A stretch of DNA of 64,000 bases, from positions 13,684,952-13,748,951 of the forward strand of contig CM019065.1 of the NCBI GenBank assembly GCA_009667805.1. Direction: 5' to 3'. Each line of letters starts with the position of its first letter. Positions within the stretch are counted from its first letter, which is position 1. Origin of the DNA: Leptobrachium leishanense (taxonomy: Eukaryota > Chordata > Amphibia > Anura > Megophryidae). Below, one piece after another: positions 44,664 to 56,028 of this stretch. Position numbers and translations under genes: made by a program. A model generated the notes under the pieces. It saw only the letters and a program-made list of their open reading frames with translations, had not been told where the DNA came from and ran no database searches.

Positions 44664-44975
44664 AAACGGGATCACAGCCGCTCTAACAATAAAATCCACA
44701 GAAACGTGCACTGCATATGAGCGTATCACAGAGCTGCACAGCAATAAAACCCACAGTAATGTGCAGTGTGTATGAGCGTATCCCAGAGCTCCAAGGCAAT
44801 AAAACTCACAGTAATATGCAGTGTGTATCACAGAATCCACAGCAATAAAACTCCCAGCAATGCACTGTTTGGTGTGTGTCAGCATATCAGAATCCACAGC
44901 AATAAAACTCCCAGCAATGCAATGTGCGGTGTGTATGAGTGCATCAGAATCCACTGCAGTAAAACTCCCAGCAAA
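44664..44975. repeat. degenerate tandem repeat, about 5 units of 60-67 bp
   Basis: Units share 'ccacagcaataaaactccca', 'gcaatgca' and 'tgtgtatgag'. A single related unit is at 2737-2800 in the related hAT element, so the motif is an internal component of this family. Confidence 0.7.
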
Positions 44976-46469
44976 CCGAGTGTATATGAGCACACAGCAA
45001 TTATGCTGTGGAGCCATCTTGTCAGCAGTGGGGTGCCACTGTCAGAGGGTGCACTGTAGCTTTGATTCCCTTCCCGGTGGGTGTTTAGTCCAGAATAGAG
45101 TCCGTGTTAACGAAAGGGCGGGCAGCTGCGCGCATGCGTTTCCCGTGGTTCAGCCAGTCAGGTGGTACTGAGACTCAGAGAAATGGCAGTGAAATGCCCT
45201 GATGTTCGGTGGTTTCAATCAGCAGGTTTATTCAGGTGAACCCCATAGGTTTCAATGTTAAAAATATTCCCGTTTTTATGCAAGATCTAAAATCATTTAT
45301 TATTTTAATCTGCAGTAAAAAGTCTTTACTTATTGATTTTCTTTTTTTTTTTTTTTAGTCATTTTTCAGATTTATTTTGGGCAAAATCCCCCCCCCCTTT
45401 TTTTAATAGCAGTTTTTCTTTTTCTGTAACAGAACTTTTTATTATCAATCATAGGATCTTATATGTAAATTCCAGACATTGTCGTTCAGTAGTTCTTTTG
45501 AAAACAGCAGGCCACAGGTTTGCGGTGGCAGCATTCAGCGGCCGACTCCATGAACTTTGGGGACCCTGTGGTGAATGGTGAATTCACTGCAGGGTGGGGA
45601 AATTTTATCCTCCTAAGTGCAGGGAACTACAGAACACCAAAAAGTTGGCGTCATTTCGGTGCTCTGTGAGTAACCCATTTAGTGGTGAGGTTTTTTGCTG
45701 CCCCCTGGAAAGTGAAATTGAAAGTGTAAATTAGTGAAATCTCAATGTATCCTTCCTGGTAAAATACTTTGCAAAAGTAAAAAAAAAAAATTATTATTAT
45801 ATTTTTTTTTTTAGGGGTGGGGCCACCCAGTGCGGGCCGCCGCCCTCTGGAAAGTGCCGCCCTAGGCCTGGGCCTAGTCGGCCTAGGCCAAAATACACCA
45901 GTGCTCTTTGTGTTGCTGTTTGCTGCCATGTCTCTCTGACCCCACTCCTGGTACCATGTGATGAATCCACTGAAGTATTGGCAGACAACAAGGAGCTTGA
46001 TAAGAAAAGATTTTACTCCGCAGCACCATCTTACAATGGCTGCCACTCCCCGCCCCCGGATCACATGACTGTTAACTGTTTCCTAACATGCTGAATTAAC
46101 TAGGCATAATTATGATATATTTAATATATAATATGAAGCATACACATCATTACAGGGAGCATTCTGCTGCTCAAGGTTTCATTTTGCAGGACTTGCTGTA
46201 CAAGACTTTGGTGCCGGCCCATGAACAGTTTCCTGAGGAGCCCCACCGGTGGCAGAGGGAACGGCACTCTAAGCTCCCAGTTCGGTTAAGCCCGAGGCCT
46301 CGTAGTTCAGAGGCGTGATGGTGAAGCTGAGGTGCAGGACGCCATTTCCCTGGTCATCTGAGGGGTTTATCGTCTTCGATACGCTGCCTCGTGAGCTGCG
46401 TTCTGGATTGTAGCGGAGGGTGAGCATGGTGCGTGCTGCTGCTGCAGGTTTTTTCCCCTCTGGTTTTCA

Positions 46470-47830
46470 GTGCAATGGTTGGTGAGGAGCAACAAGCGGA
46501 TGGTGCTGGTGAGGACCGGTGGCTGTGGACAGATCGGCGCCCTTACCTAGCACTTTGGTTGGTGTCTTTATGGGTCGGCATGGTTGTTTACAGCGCTCTC
46601 TTCCGAGGGTGGCTTGGATTCTGGATCTGGAGGTTTGCAGTGGATGCCTAATATCAGTGGAGGTGCTGTTTCTGGGTAACCATCGCTGGATCCACCTTTG
46701 ACTGCTGTCCCAAGGGCTGCTGGAGGATCATCCATGCTGGCAGCTGGTGAGTCGGGTTTTGAGGGTGCGGTGTTTGGATCGCTGGGCCTTTCGGGCACTG
46801 ATGTGTGTCTGGCAGGGCTAGTGGGGTGACGACGGGGTTAATAGAGACCCTGTTTGCGGCTATTAGGCACTGGCAGGATGGGTCGGTTGCTGCGTCATGT
46901 GCGCAAGCGTCGCTGGGTTCAGCTGGGCATGCTGTTGCTGGGGGCGCGGCGTCTGTGTATTTTGCGCCTGGTTCCGCTGTGATGGGAGCCCCTGAGTCTG
47001 CTCTTTCACAATGTTTGGGGCCTGCTACTGCGCCTGTGCAGGATCCTGCTCTGCTCGGTGGAGTGGCGCTTGCAGCTGGGGCTTCCCTGTTGGACGCGGT
47101 GGTTGGACCTTCAGTACCTGCTGCGGTAAATGTTCCTGCGCCACTCGCTAGTGGTATTCCTGTGCCTGGTGCAGTTGGTCCTGCGGTAGGCTCTTATGGG
47201 GCTTGTGATTTATGTCCAATGGGCCTACAGGTCTTTAATGACATTAAGGATAAAATTTGGAAAGGTGAATATGTTGATGTTATGACTTTGGTTTTCTTCG
47301 GATAGGGAGACAATTGATCGTCCAAAACGTGTTGATTCCTTGCCCGGGGGCAAGGATAAGGACCAAGCGAAGACTTTGCCACAGACCTTTGGTAACTGGA
47401 TTCAAGGTTTTTCTAGCTTATAGCGCAATTTTGTGCGAGGGTTTCCCGACCACAGCGTGTCTTTGTTTGGGAGGCTTGCAAAATTTACGGGGGCCATTTT
47501 GTTTTGTTACGACCAACAGTTTTGGCAGAAGATGGCAGTGCGTCCTGGGCTCCGCTTGTTTTGCAGGATGCCAATCTGTGGCTATTACTCATGATGCCAA
47601 ACTGCCCAGTGGTGTCACCCTTTCCTGCATCCGCAGTGCCCAGAGCCCCTGGAGTGCCCGCGGGTGCAGAGAGGGGGTGATGCTGGCTCTTTAATGAGTC
47701 CCATTGCCGTTGGTCCTCATATTGCAGGTTCAAGCATGAATGTTCTTCCTGTGGGGGGTCCCAACCGGCATTTCGATGTTTCAGAAGGGCCATGGCTCGG
47801 CCTTTAGGGCTTCGGGTCAGACAGCCTGAT
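46470..47830 (+). pseudogene. gag-like ORF1 of the DIRS/Ngaro element
   Basis: A frame of 167 codons (46805-47305) is rich in Ala, Gly and Pro and ends with 'QVFNDIKDKIWKGEYVDVM', a conserved block of this element class. Further broken pieces continue to a Cys-rich motif near 47724 (CRFKHECSSCGG), a Zn-knuckle-like end of ORF1. Presumed role: RNA-binding particle protein. Function is inferred from position. Confidence 0.6.
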
Positions 47831-47896
47831 AGAAGGGATCACCCCGGTGATCGTGCGGGCCATGGCTCCTTGGCTAGACCGGTACCCCAATAGGCG

Positions 47897-49190
47897 ATGC
47901 GCTGCGTTCTTATTGTGGGTTTTCGTGAGGGTTTTGTTATTCCACATGTGCCTTCTGAATTTTCGCGCTTTGGTGGCTGGACCTGGTTGTTGTTGGCAAA
48001 AGCGGACATGGAGTCGGCATTTCAGTTGTTACCGATTCGACCGGATTGCTATCACTTGCTGGGGTGTTCCTTTCGTGGAGGTCTTTATTACGACCGTTGT
48101 CTTCCGATGGGCTGCTTGATCTTTTGCTACTATTTTGAGTTGTTCTCTTCCTGTTTGCACTGGGTGGTGTGTCAGCGCGCTGGACGGAGTTTGGTGGTCC
48201 ATTATTAGGATGATTTCCTTTTCTTGGGGCTGGCAGATTCCGGCGATTGCGTTGCGCTGCTGCAGTTTTTCGGGAGGTTGCCGAGGAATTCGGTGTGCCT
48301 TTGGCTCATGATACGACGGGGGGCCCAGTTTAATCGCCTGCCTTTTTGGGCATTGAGATCTATAACGTCCGTGTTTTCCGTTTGTCTGTGTAGAGAAATT
48401 CAGACCTTGTGCGTTTGGTGGGGAGGGCGCGGGGTGTTCGAAGTTGCGGCTTTCTGATATTTAATCTTTACCACCGGGGTACGCGCACCTCGCCACTTTG
48501 TTCGCATCACCAGTTCCTTGAAGGCTGGACCTTGTGGTGTGTCAATCCTCCTTGCTGCATTATGATGGGCTGACGTATTGGCAAGAGGCGGACGTGAACA
48601 ATCAGTCCCTCGAGTTTTTTGCCGATGCGTCTGGGGCTCCTGGCTTTGGCGTGTACTTTCAGGGTGCTTGGTGTGCCGAAGCGTGGCACCCGCGCTGGGT
48701 GGCGTCTGAGTTGGTGAGGAATCTCACAAGTCGGAAATTTTTTCCTTTTGATTATGGCCCTGGAGTTGTGGGGGGAGCATCTAGCTAATAGGCGAGTGGT
48801 GTTCTGGATGGACAACCTGGGGTGGTGAATCGTTCGTCGGCCAGTTCCCCTCCTGTCTTGGCTCTTTTGTGTGACCTGTGCTGCGCGGTCTCGAGCGGAA
48901 TGTGTGGTTGCGGGCCTGGCACGTGCCGGGTGTGCGGAACGTGATTGCTGACGCTCTCTCCTGCTTCCAGTGGCTGCGGGAGCAGCAAGGAATGCGACAC
49001 CCTTTCCACTGTGGCTCTGGACCCTCGCTTCGCCAGGCTGAGGATTTTGTTGGACTCTATCGGGAGCGAGGTGGACGGCATATTCTCAGGTCTGGCGGAG
49101 GTGGGGGTCACGGGGGGAATGGGGTTGGCATTCTGCGGAGGATCGTAGGAGTAACCTTGATTTATTTTGATTCCCTCCGGGAGTAAGGGG
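47897..49190 (+). pseudogene. DIRS-type reverse transcriptase and RNase H, broken
   Basis: RT blocks: 'LAKADMESAFQLLPIRPD' with the first catalytic Asp, then 'CYHLLGCSFRGGLYYDRCL', then 'VVHY' followed by a stop (48206-48208) and 'DDFLFLG': the second catalytic box YLDD is thus hit by a nonsense codon. RNase H follows: 'SLEFFADASGAPGFGVYF' near 48610, then the Glu-containing block in another frame near 48750, and 'AWHVPGVRNVIADALSCFQ' near 48910. At least three frame changes separate these. Confidence 0.82.
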
Positions 49191-49198
49191 GCTCCGGT

Positions 49199-49957
49199 TT
49201 GGGAGCGGCCGGAGTACTGACTGCCCTTTCTTTTGGTGCGAGGCAGTTGGTTGGGAGGATGTTGGTCGGGATTTCCTGCTTTGAGGGATTGTTTCGGGTT
49301 GGTGGCGGACTGCGGTGTCTGAGGTTCGGCACCCAGCTTCTGGCCCCATGTTTTTGGAACTGTTGGATGTTTTACTCGGCGTTTGTCATGATCTTTTTGA
49401 AGTCGCGATTGTTTAGAGTTGCGTTTGCTTTTGCCTTTTATGGTGCCCTGAGGGTGGGTGAGCTGGTTGCTCCTAACTCTCAGATGCATTCTGCCTTGCG
49501 CATGTTTCTCTGTCAGCCGATGAGGTGAGGTTTTTGATTGTCAGGTACAGGACGGACCGCTTGGGTAGGGGCGTTCTGATTACTTAAATGCGATTGGGGT
49601 GATCGGGTGTCCTTTGGGCCTCACGTGGGAGTATTTGGCTATTCGGCCGGTTTTCACTGACTCTCTTTTTTGATTTATATTGATGGGGTTCCTTTGACTT
49701 GATACCAATTTCCTACAGTTTTTAAGCGATGCATTCAGGTTTTGGGTTATGAACCGGGGTTGTTTGCCTCCCATTCTTTTCGTATAGGCACAGCGACTGT
49801 GGCTGCGGGTGCTGGCGCGTCGGACGGCATGATTCAGCGTCGGGGTAGGTGGGATCAGATCGCTTTTGCTCTTTGGGTCATTCCTTCGTGCATTGGGCAG
49901 CCATGCGGGCTGAGCATCGGCCGCATGGCAAAAATCTTGGTTTCCCGGCGGAGGTAG
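49199..49957 (+). pseudogene. tyrosine recombinase of the DIRS/Ngaro element, broken
   Basis: Box I is 'AFYGALRVGELVAPNSQM' (within 49199-49528), carrying the first catalytic Arg. Box II is 'FASHSFRIGTATVAAGAG' (49742-49957), with the H-x-x-R pair, followed by 'IQRRGRW'. The catalytic Tyr expected shortly after GRW is not in frame. The enzyme would circularise or integrate the cDNA by site-specific recombination. Confidence 0.8.
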
Positions 49958-49989
49958 CGGAGATTCACTGGTTGGAAATACGGGGTTTG

Positions 49990-50440
49990 CGTTGGGCTCG
50001 GGTGTCGAAGGATTGCAATGTTTTGGCTGGGAGGGTTCCCAGGGAGGTTATTTTATTTGTTCATGCTGGGGGGGAATGATTTGGACGGTTCGTTCAGTAG
50101 ACCTGATTCGGGCTATGAAGCTGGATCTGGCCCGCTGTTTTGCTAAATTTGGGGGATTGTTGCTGGTGTGGTCCGACATTATTTCTCGACCTCGTTGGGA
50201 GGAAATGGCAGCCCCACGGGCAATTGACAGGGCTAGGAAGAGGGTTAACAGGGAGGTTTCTAAATTTGTTCGGCAGTTAGGGGGGTTTCAGTCCATCACA
50301 CGGAATTGGAAGGCGACAATCGGAATGTGATTCGCGGTGATGGGGTCCATTTGACGGACATTGGTTTGGATATATTTTTAACTGGGTTGATGTCGGGGAT
50401 TGAGGAGGTGCTGTCTGCGGTGGGGCGCAGGGGCAGCCAT
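49990..50440 (+). pseudogene. SGNH-hydrolase-like domain at the 3' end of the DIRS/Ngaro element
   Basis: 'VPREVILFVHAGG' is followed, after a slip in a G7 run near 50072, by the GxND-type block (GGNDL). Next come 'LIRAMKLDLARCFAKFGG' and 'VWSDIISRPRW', and near 50333-50370 'GDGVHLTDIGLDIF', which supplies the D-x-V-H catalytic pair. The block order is that of SGNH/GDSL esterases. Its role in the element is not known. Confidence 0.7.
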
Positions 50441-50762
50441 TAGGAGACCATGGTGCCCCTGGCGTTGGCGTGGTTCCTGGACAGCGGTGCTTTAAAATGG
50501 TTAAGCTGCCTTCGGGTGAGGTAATTAACAAGACGAGGCCCGCTTGATCTCGGTCAGGCGGGGTGACGAGCTCCTGGTTTTGGATCGGTGAACTGCCTAT
50601 TACATGGGTAATAGGGCGGATAACGGAGGAAAACCACTGCTGGATTACATGGTGTAAATATTTAATAAAGCTGTGGCCCATGCCCTTTCCAGTTAAGAAG
50701 GTGTTGTGTCTTCTTTATATTTAAGGGGTATGGGTCAAGGAGGTCCCAGGTTTAATCAGTCA

Positions 50763-50850
50763 AGAGTTCTTGGTTGATACTTTCAGCTTGTCTGGTGTGT
50801 TATTTCCACTCCATTCTCCAGGCAAGCTGAATGTATCAATCAAGAACCCT
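50763..50850. repeat. 88-bp hairpin (inverted repeat)
   Basis: The arms 'agagttcttggttgatac' plus 'tttcagcttgtctgg', and 'ccaggcaagctgaatgtatc' plus 'aatcaagaaccct', pair over about 33 bp with few mismatches around a 23-nt loop. It lies just past the DIRS/Ngaro element. It could be a tiny MITE or a terminal structure of that element; no clear target duplication was seen. Confidence 0.7.
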
Positions 50851-51372
50851 AGAAACCTTTTTTATTATTTAGACACATTTTTGTTGGCTTAAGCTGCTAT
50901 CAGGAGACTGATTGGTTTGTTTTTTGTTTCTTCTTAGATGTAATTCACAGAGGCCATTTTTGCACTTTTCGTCGATGTCCGCTAACTGCTTCGGTGACAT
51001 TACACAGAAAACTAAGGTGACTGGTGACTGGTGAATAGTGAATGCGCCATATATTCACCCAAATGGAATCGCCAAACTGCGCTGAAATAGGGCAAAACGC
51101 ACAGCACCAAAATTTCAGTTAATTTGGGTTCTTTGTGAATTCACCCCTCTGAAATTAGTTTCATTCACACAAGGATGAGATACTCAGGAAAGGACAAACT
51201 GTCACCGGCCGGCATTACTGCAGTTTCACAACTTACTGGTACTCCATACCAGCTCATTACGGCATGAGTGAGGTGAGATCTGGGGGTACTGCCCGATGAT
51301 TCGACCAGAATTCTTCCTTTTGGGGCTTCTAGTCAAAACAGCGGGCGACAACCCAAATCTAGCCAATGCCTA
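50851..51372. other. unannotated region with a hAT-like remnant
   Basis: The stretch 51030-51150 ('gaatgcgccatatattcacc', 'cagcaccaaaatttcag', 'tttgtgaattcaccc') loosely matches the internal module at 40380-40490 and 2020-2060. Nothing else was recognised. Confidence 0.4.
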
Positions 51373-51583
51373 CTTAGCCTGTTCGGGCGGATCGCGAACC
51401 CCGAACATTTCCGGGTGTTCGCCGCATGTTCGACCACAATGGACCACAATGCATTTTCCCACTGCCTGAAGCTCGTAATTGGCTACAGCCTTGCACCTGA
51501 CCACAGGTCTGGTGCAAGATTGGTTGAACACTATGCCAATCACCGCTCAATCATGGGCTCACAGAGCTAAGTCCCGCAGCACA

Positions 51584-51593
51584 CTATATAATG
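51584..51593 (+). promoter_or_regulatory. TATA box of the split hAT copy
   Basis: ctatataatg, at the place equivalent to 16756, upstream of the leader repeats and of the transposase start at 52001. Confidence 0.5.
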
Positions 51594-53777
51594 TTACAAC
51601 GCGCCGATTCTGCACGCATTTCAGAGGAGATTTCAAAGAAGATAGTTGTGTGTGTTGTTACTGCCGGTCTGCCACGCTACTGGGGGGTCTCATTTCGACC
51701 AAATATCAGGGAATTTAGGTGATGTGTGTCTTGTCACTGTGCCAGCAAGTTTTTTGGGGGTTTACAACTTTATTTAAAACCTTTGTGAATTGAGGTGATT
51801 TTCTGGGTCTTGTCACTCTGCCAGCAAATCTTTTTGGGGCTCACTAATTTCTTTAAAACACTTGGGAATTAAGGTGATCTGTCTCTTGTCACTGGCTGCC
51901 AGCTATCAGTGTGTCTCACTGAGTTATACCAGAGTTCTTCAAATCTTTATACCAGAGTTGAATCAGAGTTCTGTATATATTAATATATATATCACTCACC
52001 ATGTCTGAAAGGACAGGCAGATGCTCCCAGCCACAGATAAGAGGGCAAGCAGCCTCTGTGTCGGGAGGCTGTGTCTCTGGTCGTGGTGGACGTGGTGCAT
52101 CCTCTGCAGGGGCATGCTTGTCCTTTCTAACTGGTGCTGGCCGTCTTAAGCAGCAGCAACATACAGAGGACTTGGTGGATTGGCTACCGAGTCCTCTGCC
52201 AGCCAGGCTTCTAGTGCTTTACAGTCCACCTCAGCTGCCAAAGCATCTAATGCAGCCTCCATGTCCACAGCTACTCCTGCCGTAGCCTCGCTATCACACA
52301 CGGAGGAGTCAGCTGAATTGTTTGACTATAATGACAGTGACATGCTGCTTGAGGATATGCAGCAAGTACAGTGCTATGATTCAATCTCTGAGGTTGAGGA
52401 AGGGAGTATAATCAACCTAGAGGAAGGGGGTGCCAGTGATGACATACAAATAACTGGCACTAATGTTGCCCCAGCAGCTGCAGCAAACTGCCAAGTTGGC
52501 TCCAGTGACGAGGAGATAGGGGGTGAAGATGACATTGATGATGATGATGATGAGGTCACTGACTCCACCTGGGTGCCAGATCGAACTGAGGAATCAAGTG
52601 AGGAGGAGGAGGACGCACAACATCCTCTGTGACCAACCGTAGCACTAGCCAGTCCAAGGCATCACATGTCAGAGCTGCTCCGGTGCAGAGCGCTGTTGTC
52701 TCAAAGAACACATGCAGGAAATCTGCTTTCTGGGAGTTCTTTAAGAACTGTGCAGCAGACCCCACCGTTGCTATTTGTAATCTATGTCAGAGGAGGCTGA
52801 AGCGTGGGATAATTACTGGGCACTTGGGTACCACGTGCTTGAGGCGACATATGGACAAGTGCCACACATCCCATTGGGGCAAAACTTTGCGTAGGTCCTC
52901 CTCATCTGTCTCTACCCACACTGTATGTCCTGCCATGCAATTGCCTACAACCTCCACCGACAGGGATGATGCTACAGTATGATCAGGCTGATCAAGGATG
53001 CATGCACTGTACTGTCACCATTTGAGGAGGTCCTTCCTCACAATGTGACATCATCCCAGTAGCTGAAGATTTACGCAGTCAGATGACATTGCCGCAGCTG
53101 CTGCAGCAAAAGAAAAAATATAGTCCCAACCATCCCCAATAGGCTTGTGCACTTTTTTTTTTTTTTTTTTATTCGTTCGGATGTTTAAACTTTTCGATTC
53201 GGCTCGTTTCGACCGATTTCTTTTTGGATTCGGTTCGGTTCGACTCGTTTTTCGTGTACATTTTTTTTTCGGAATATCGACCATTTCTCGTATTTTCGTG
53301 TCACTTTGCTCGTTTTTTGTATCGACTTTTCGTGATTTCGGAAATTTTCGTTTTTTCGGAACGTCTGTTCTCCTCGTTTCAAAGCTGTCTAACTCTATTC
53401 ATTTTGACGTAAACTACTATGGTTTACTTTTTTATGCTTTATATTTTTTTATAATTTTTGGTTTGTTTTTCGGATCCGATAATTCATTCTGTCGATACGA
53501 TAATTCTGGCGATTCTATCGTGTTTTTTTTTATTAAATAAAGATCCTTTTTTTCTTATGAATATACATTTCACAACTTTATTTAATCACATTAAAAATGG
53601 TATGAAAGCCAAGGAACAAAAAAAAATGAACAAAACGATTTAAACGCTAAAATGACCCGAATGGTCTGACTTTTAAAACCTTTTTGTTCTGGTTTTTATT
53701 TTTAAACAGAAAAATAGTTGATCAAAATGATCTGAAACGAAAAAAAAAAAAAAAGATTTAAAACAGACAAAAAAAAA

Positions 53778-54480
53778 TTAACCCTTTCGCTGCTGAGGCA
53801 TTTCACGGCTTCCCTTCACGCCTGTGTGCGACACTGCGGTCTGCTGCTGAGCTAATTTTTAACAGTTTCGCTCCTCTTGTTTAAACGCGTTTTGAAGCCT
53901 TCTTTTATAATATGACCCAGACATGTTATATATCGTTCTTTCCGGCAGACTCGGCAGATGATTCATAATATATGTATGCGTCATGTCCTGTCTGTATATT
54001 ATAACAAAAAATGCAATAAAATTAGAATTTTCAATGTTTGTTTTACAAGGTGTAAATTATTTTTTTCACATTTTAACATGCGAGTGTTTGCGGTTATATT
54101 TTATGAGTTGCGTTTGTTAAAAAAAATTGAAAAGGGGACTTGTTATATTTTTTGGGTGAAAATTACACTATTTTTAACAAACGCACCCCATACAAAAATC
54201 CTTAGTGCAGCATCATTGTTCACATTATAATTGAAATGGGAACAATATTGCTGCATTAACAAAACAAAAAACCTGTTTATAAAAAATTAAAATATGACAA
54301 TGTTAAAAATTATTTTTTTATGTTTGGTATTGTTGGAAAGGCCATGCTCTGGTCGATCCAAAGATACCAAACATTAACCAACCGATAGCTGCCGCGGATC
54401 GGGAGATAGGGGTTCCAATGAACCCCCTATCTCCACCATTGGTCGCAGTTAGGGGTTAACTCCAGAACTGACGTCATTGT
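53778..54480. mobile_element. piggyBac-like (TTAA) element F, partial
   Basis: It starts 'ttaaccctttcgctgctgag' and follows the order of elements C and E up to 'gttaggggttaactcca' and 'gacgtcattgtgacg', where similarity stops near 54480. The other end is absent, so it was truncated by deletion or by the GC-rich DNA that follows. Confidence 0.65.
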
Positions 54481-54727
54481 GACGAGGTCTTGGGACTGTC
54501 GGCAGCTGCCGTTCCCCCACGCTGTTGTCTTCCTGTAAAGACGTGACCATGTTGGCGGGCAGCGGTGGGAGAGAGTGAGCTCATAGCTGGGAGGAGGTCA
54601 GGGCTCGAGTCGAGCGGGAACGGCGTTCCCGCACTTCTCCCACAGCAGAAACGCTGCGGGAAAGCAGTGTTCCCACTGTGGCCCGAGCCCGAAAGGCTGG
54701 AGCAGGCGGCCGCCGCACATTGCCGGT

Positions 54728-54855
54728 GGCCGCGTGCTTCCTGTTTAGAACGGCCCACTGACAGGAAGTGGAGCCGCTCGCCTGGCTGTTTCATCGATCC
54801 CAGGCGAGCAGCTGCACTTCCTGTCAGCGGCCGTTCTAACAGGAAGCACGCGGCC
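54728..54855. repeat. GC-rich palindrome, arms about 57 bp
   Basis: The left arm 'ggccgcgtgcttcctgttta', 'gacaggaagtgg' and 'gctcgcctgg' pairs with 'cccaggcgagc', 'cacttcctgtcagcggccgt' and 'aacaggaagcacgcggcc' around a loop of about 13 nt. It may be a small foldback element. Confidence 0.75.
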
Positions 54856-54866
54856 GCCGAGAGGTG

Positions 54867-54928
54867 AGCTGGGGGCATATATCCATGAGAGCTGGGGGCA
54901 TATATCCATGAGAGCTGGGGGCAATTAT
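54867..54928. repeat. short tandem repeat, 3 units of about 22 bp
   Basis: 'gagctgggggcatatatcca' occurs twice in tandem, followed by a diverged third unit. Confidence 0.8.
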
Positions 54929-55708
54929 ATCCATATAACCAGTGCCGTGTATATAATTCTGGGGGGTCTGGGCCTGGATATATATATAGATTATATATAA
55001 AACGCGTTAGTCCAATTGCCAAAATCGCGAGTATACCTGTACGTAGTGATACCTTTCACTGATCAGTATAGTTTCCCATTTACACTCTTGAAAGCTTGTC
55101 TTTTAAATGTAAAGTTAACCCAATAAAAATGGTATCACCGGCTCGTCCGGCTATACTCGTGATTATATATATTTTTTCTTCAGGTAATAGGGGTTGTGGA
55201 ATTCGTGGGTGAGTTCCCTCACTTTTTTTCCCAGGACTTGACCCCTGGAGGAGGTGTTGCGTGAAGCTGCAAACAGGGACAAATAAACTAGACCTGAGCC
55301 GCACTGAGGATCTTTGGGTTGTGTCGGAGAAGACTTCACGCAGTGCTGCCATCAATATTTTTTGATACATTCATTGTATAACCAAGAATTTGACTGTGGA
55401 CTAAAATCCGTGTTGTTGTGACATCGCCTAAGCTTAACAAAACCAGGCCACGTCGGTAATCAAATCTCAAGGCAGTACAACAAGGTTGTGTTAGTGTGTG
55501 ACGTTTTTTGGCCAAGCAGGAAGTGTAGAATGTGCACAGTCACATTCATGGCCACAAATATGTTGACAAATTTATGACAAAGGGTCCATAGAAATGTCAA
55601 TACATTTATATACATATAATTTTAACAGTGTGGAAAAGAAACCAATCAATACATATTAACTTATTAAGTAAGGAAAAGCAACGCACACAAACAGGAAAAT
55701 ATAGAAAA
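54929..55708. other. unannotated part of the 5.1-kb element
   Basis: Contains 'cccaataaaaatgg' near 55118 and 'aggacttgacccctgg' near 55234, the latter shared with 32085. It could be an LTR remnant; no coding sequence was recognised. Confidence 0.35.
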
Positions 55709-55714
55709 TTTATT
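55709..55714 (-). promoter_or_regulatory. polyadenylation signal AATAAA for the Myb/SANT gene
   Basis: Minus-strand AATAAA, about 315 bp past the stop codon at 56029 and about 60 bp past the inverted exon-1 copy. It is the first canonical signal I see downstream. If used, the inverted copy becomes part of the 3' UTR. Confidence 0.5.
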
Positions 55715-55771
55715 TACAACATGGGGAAGGGAAGGGAACATGCCAAGGATGGCAAACTGCCCAACAGTTAC

Positions 55772-55996
55772 TGGCATTTGAGGAGATGTTGGAGCTGGTC
55801 CGCATCTTTGATTACAAAGATTATGACTGCCGTAAGGGCCCTTACGGCAGGAAGAATAACACCCGCAAGGATTGTATCCTTGATAAGCTACACACCACCA
55901 TCCTGGAGCTGTTCGGGAAGGACCGGATGAAGGACCAGCTCCGAAAACGCTGGTCCGACCTCAAGGCACGCGAGCAGGAGCAGCTGAGGCACATTC
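55772..55996 (+). pseudogene. inverted partial copy of the Myb/SANT exon 1
   Basis: The plus strand encodes 'FEEMLELVRIFDYKDYDC', 'RKGPYGRKNN', 'LFGKDRMKDQLRKRWSDLK' and 'REQEQLRHI', matching exon 1 residues 33-105 of the minus-strand gene with about 89% nucleotide identity by eye (about 25 differences over 226 bases). It lacks a start codon, the N-terminal 31 residues, the splice donor and all later exons, and runs directly into the antisense of exon 4. It is therefore a fragment, lying tail-to-tail with the gene. Confidence 0.85.
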
Positions 55997-56028
55997 CGGT
56001 TACATTCGGGAGGAGGCTGCCACTGGTC

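Larger units (their letters stand above)
43160..45903. mobile_element. hAT-type non-autonomous element with perfect 8-bp TSD, composite
   Basis: The ends are 'cagtggtgtatttagg' and 'ggccaaaatacaccagtg', inverted. The flanks ctctttgt (43152-43159 and 45904-45911) are identical. It carries the piggyBac-like element E (43286-44528), a degenerate tandem repeat (44664-44975) and the module shared with 40009-40671. No transposase was seen. Confidence 0.9.
46100..50745 (+). mobile_element. DIRS/Ngaro-type tyrosine-recombinase retroelement
   Basis: In order: gag-like region with a Cys-rich motif, DIRS-type RT, RNase H, tyrosine recombinase and an SGNH-hydrolase-like end. That order with a hydrolase is known from Ngaro and some DIRS-like elements of frogs and fishes. 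These elements integrate through a recombinase, not an integrase, so no target duplication is expected. The termini are approximate: I could not find the expected split direct repeats by eye. All domains are broken by stops and frameshifts. Confidence 0.82.
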
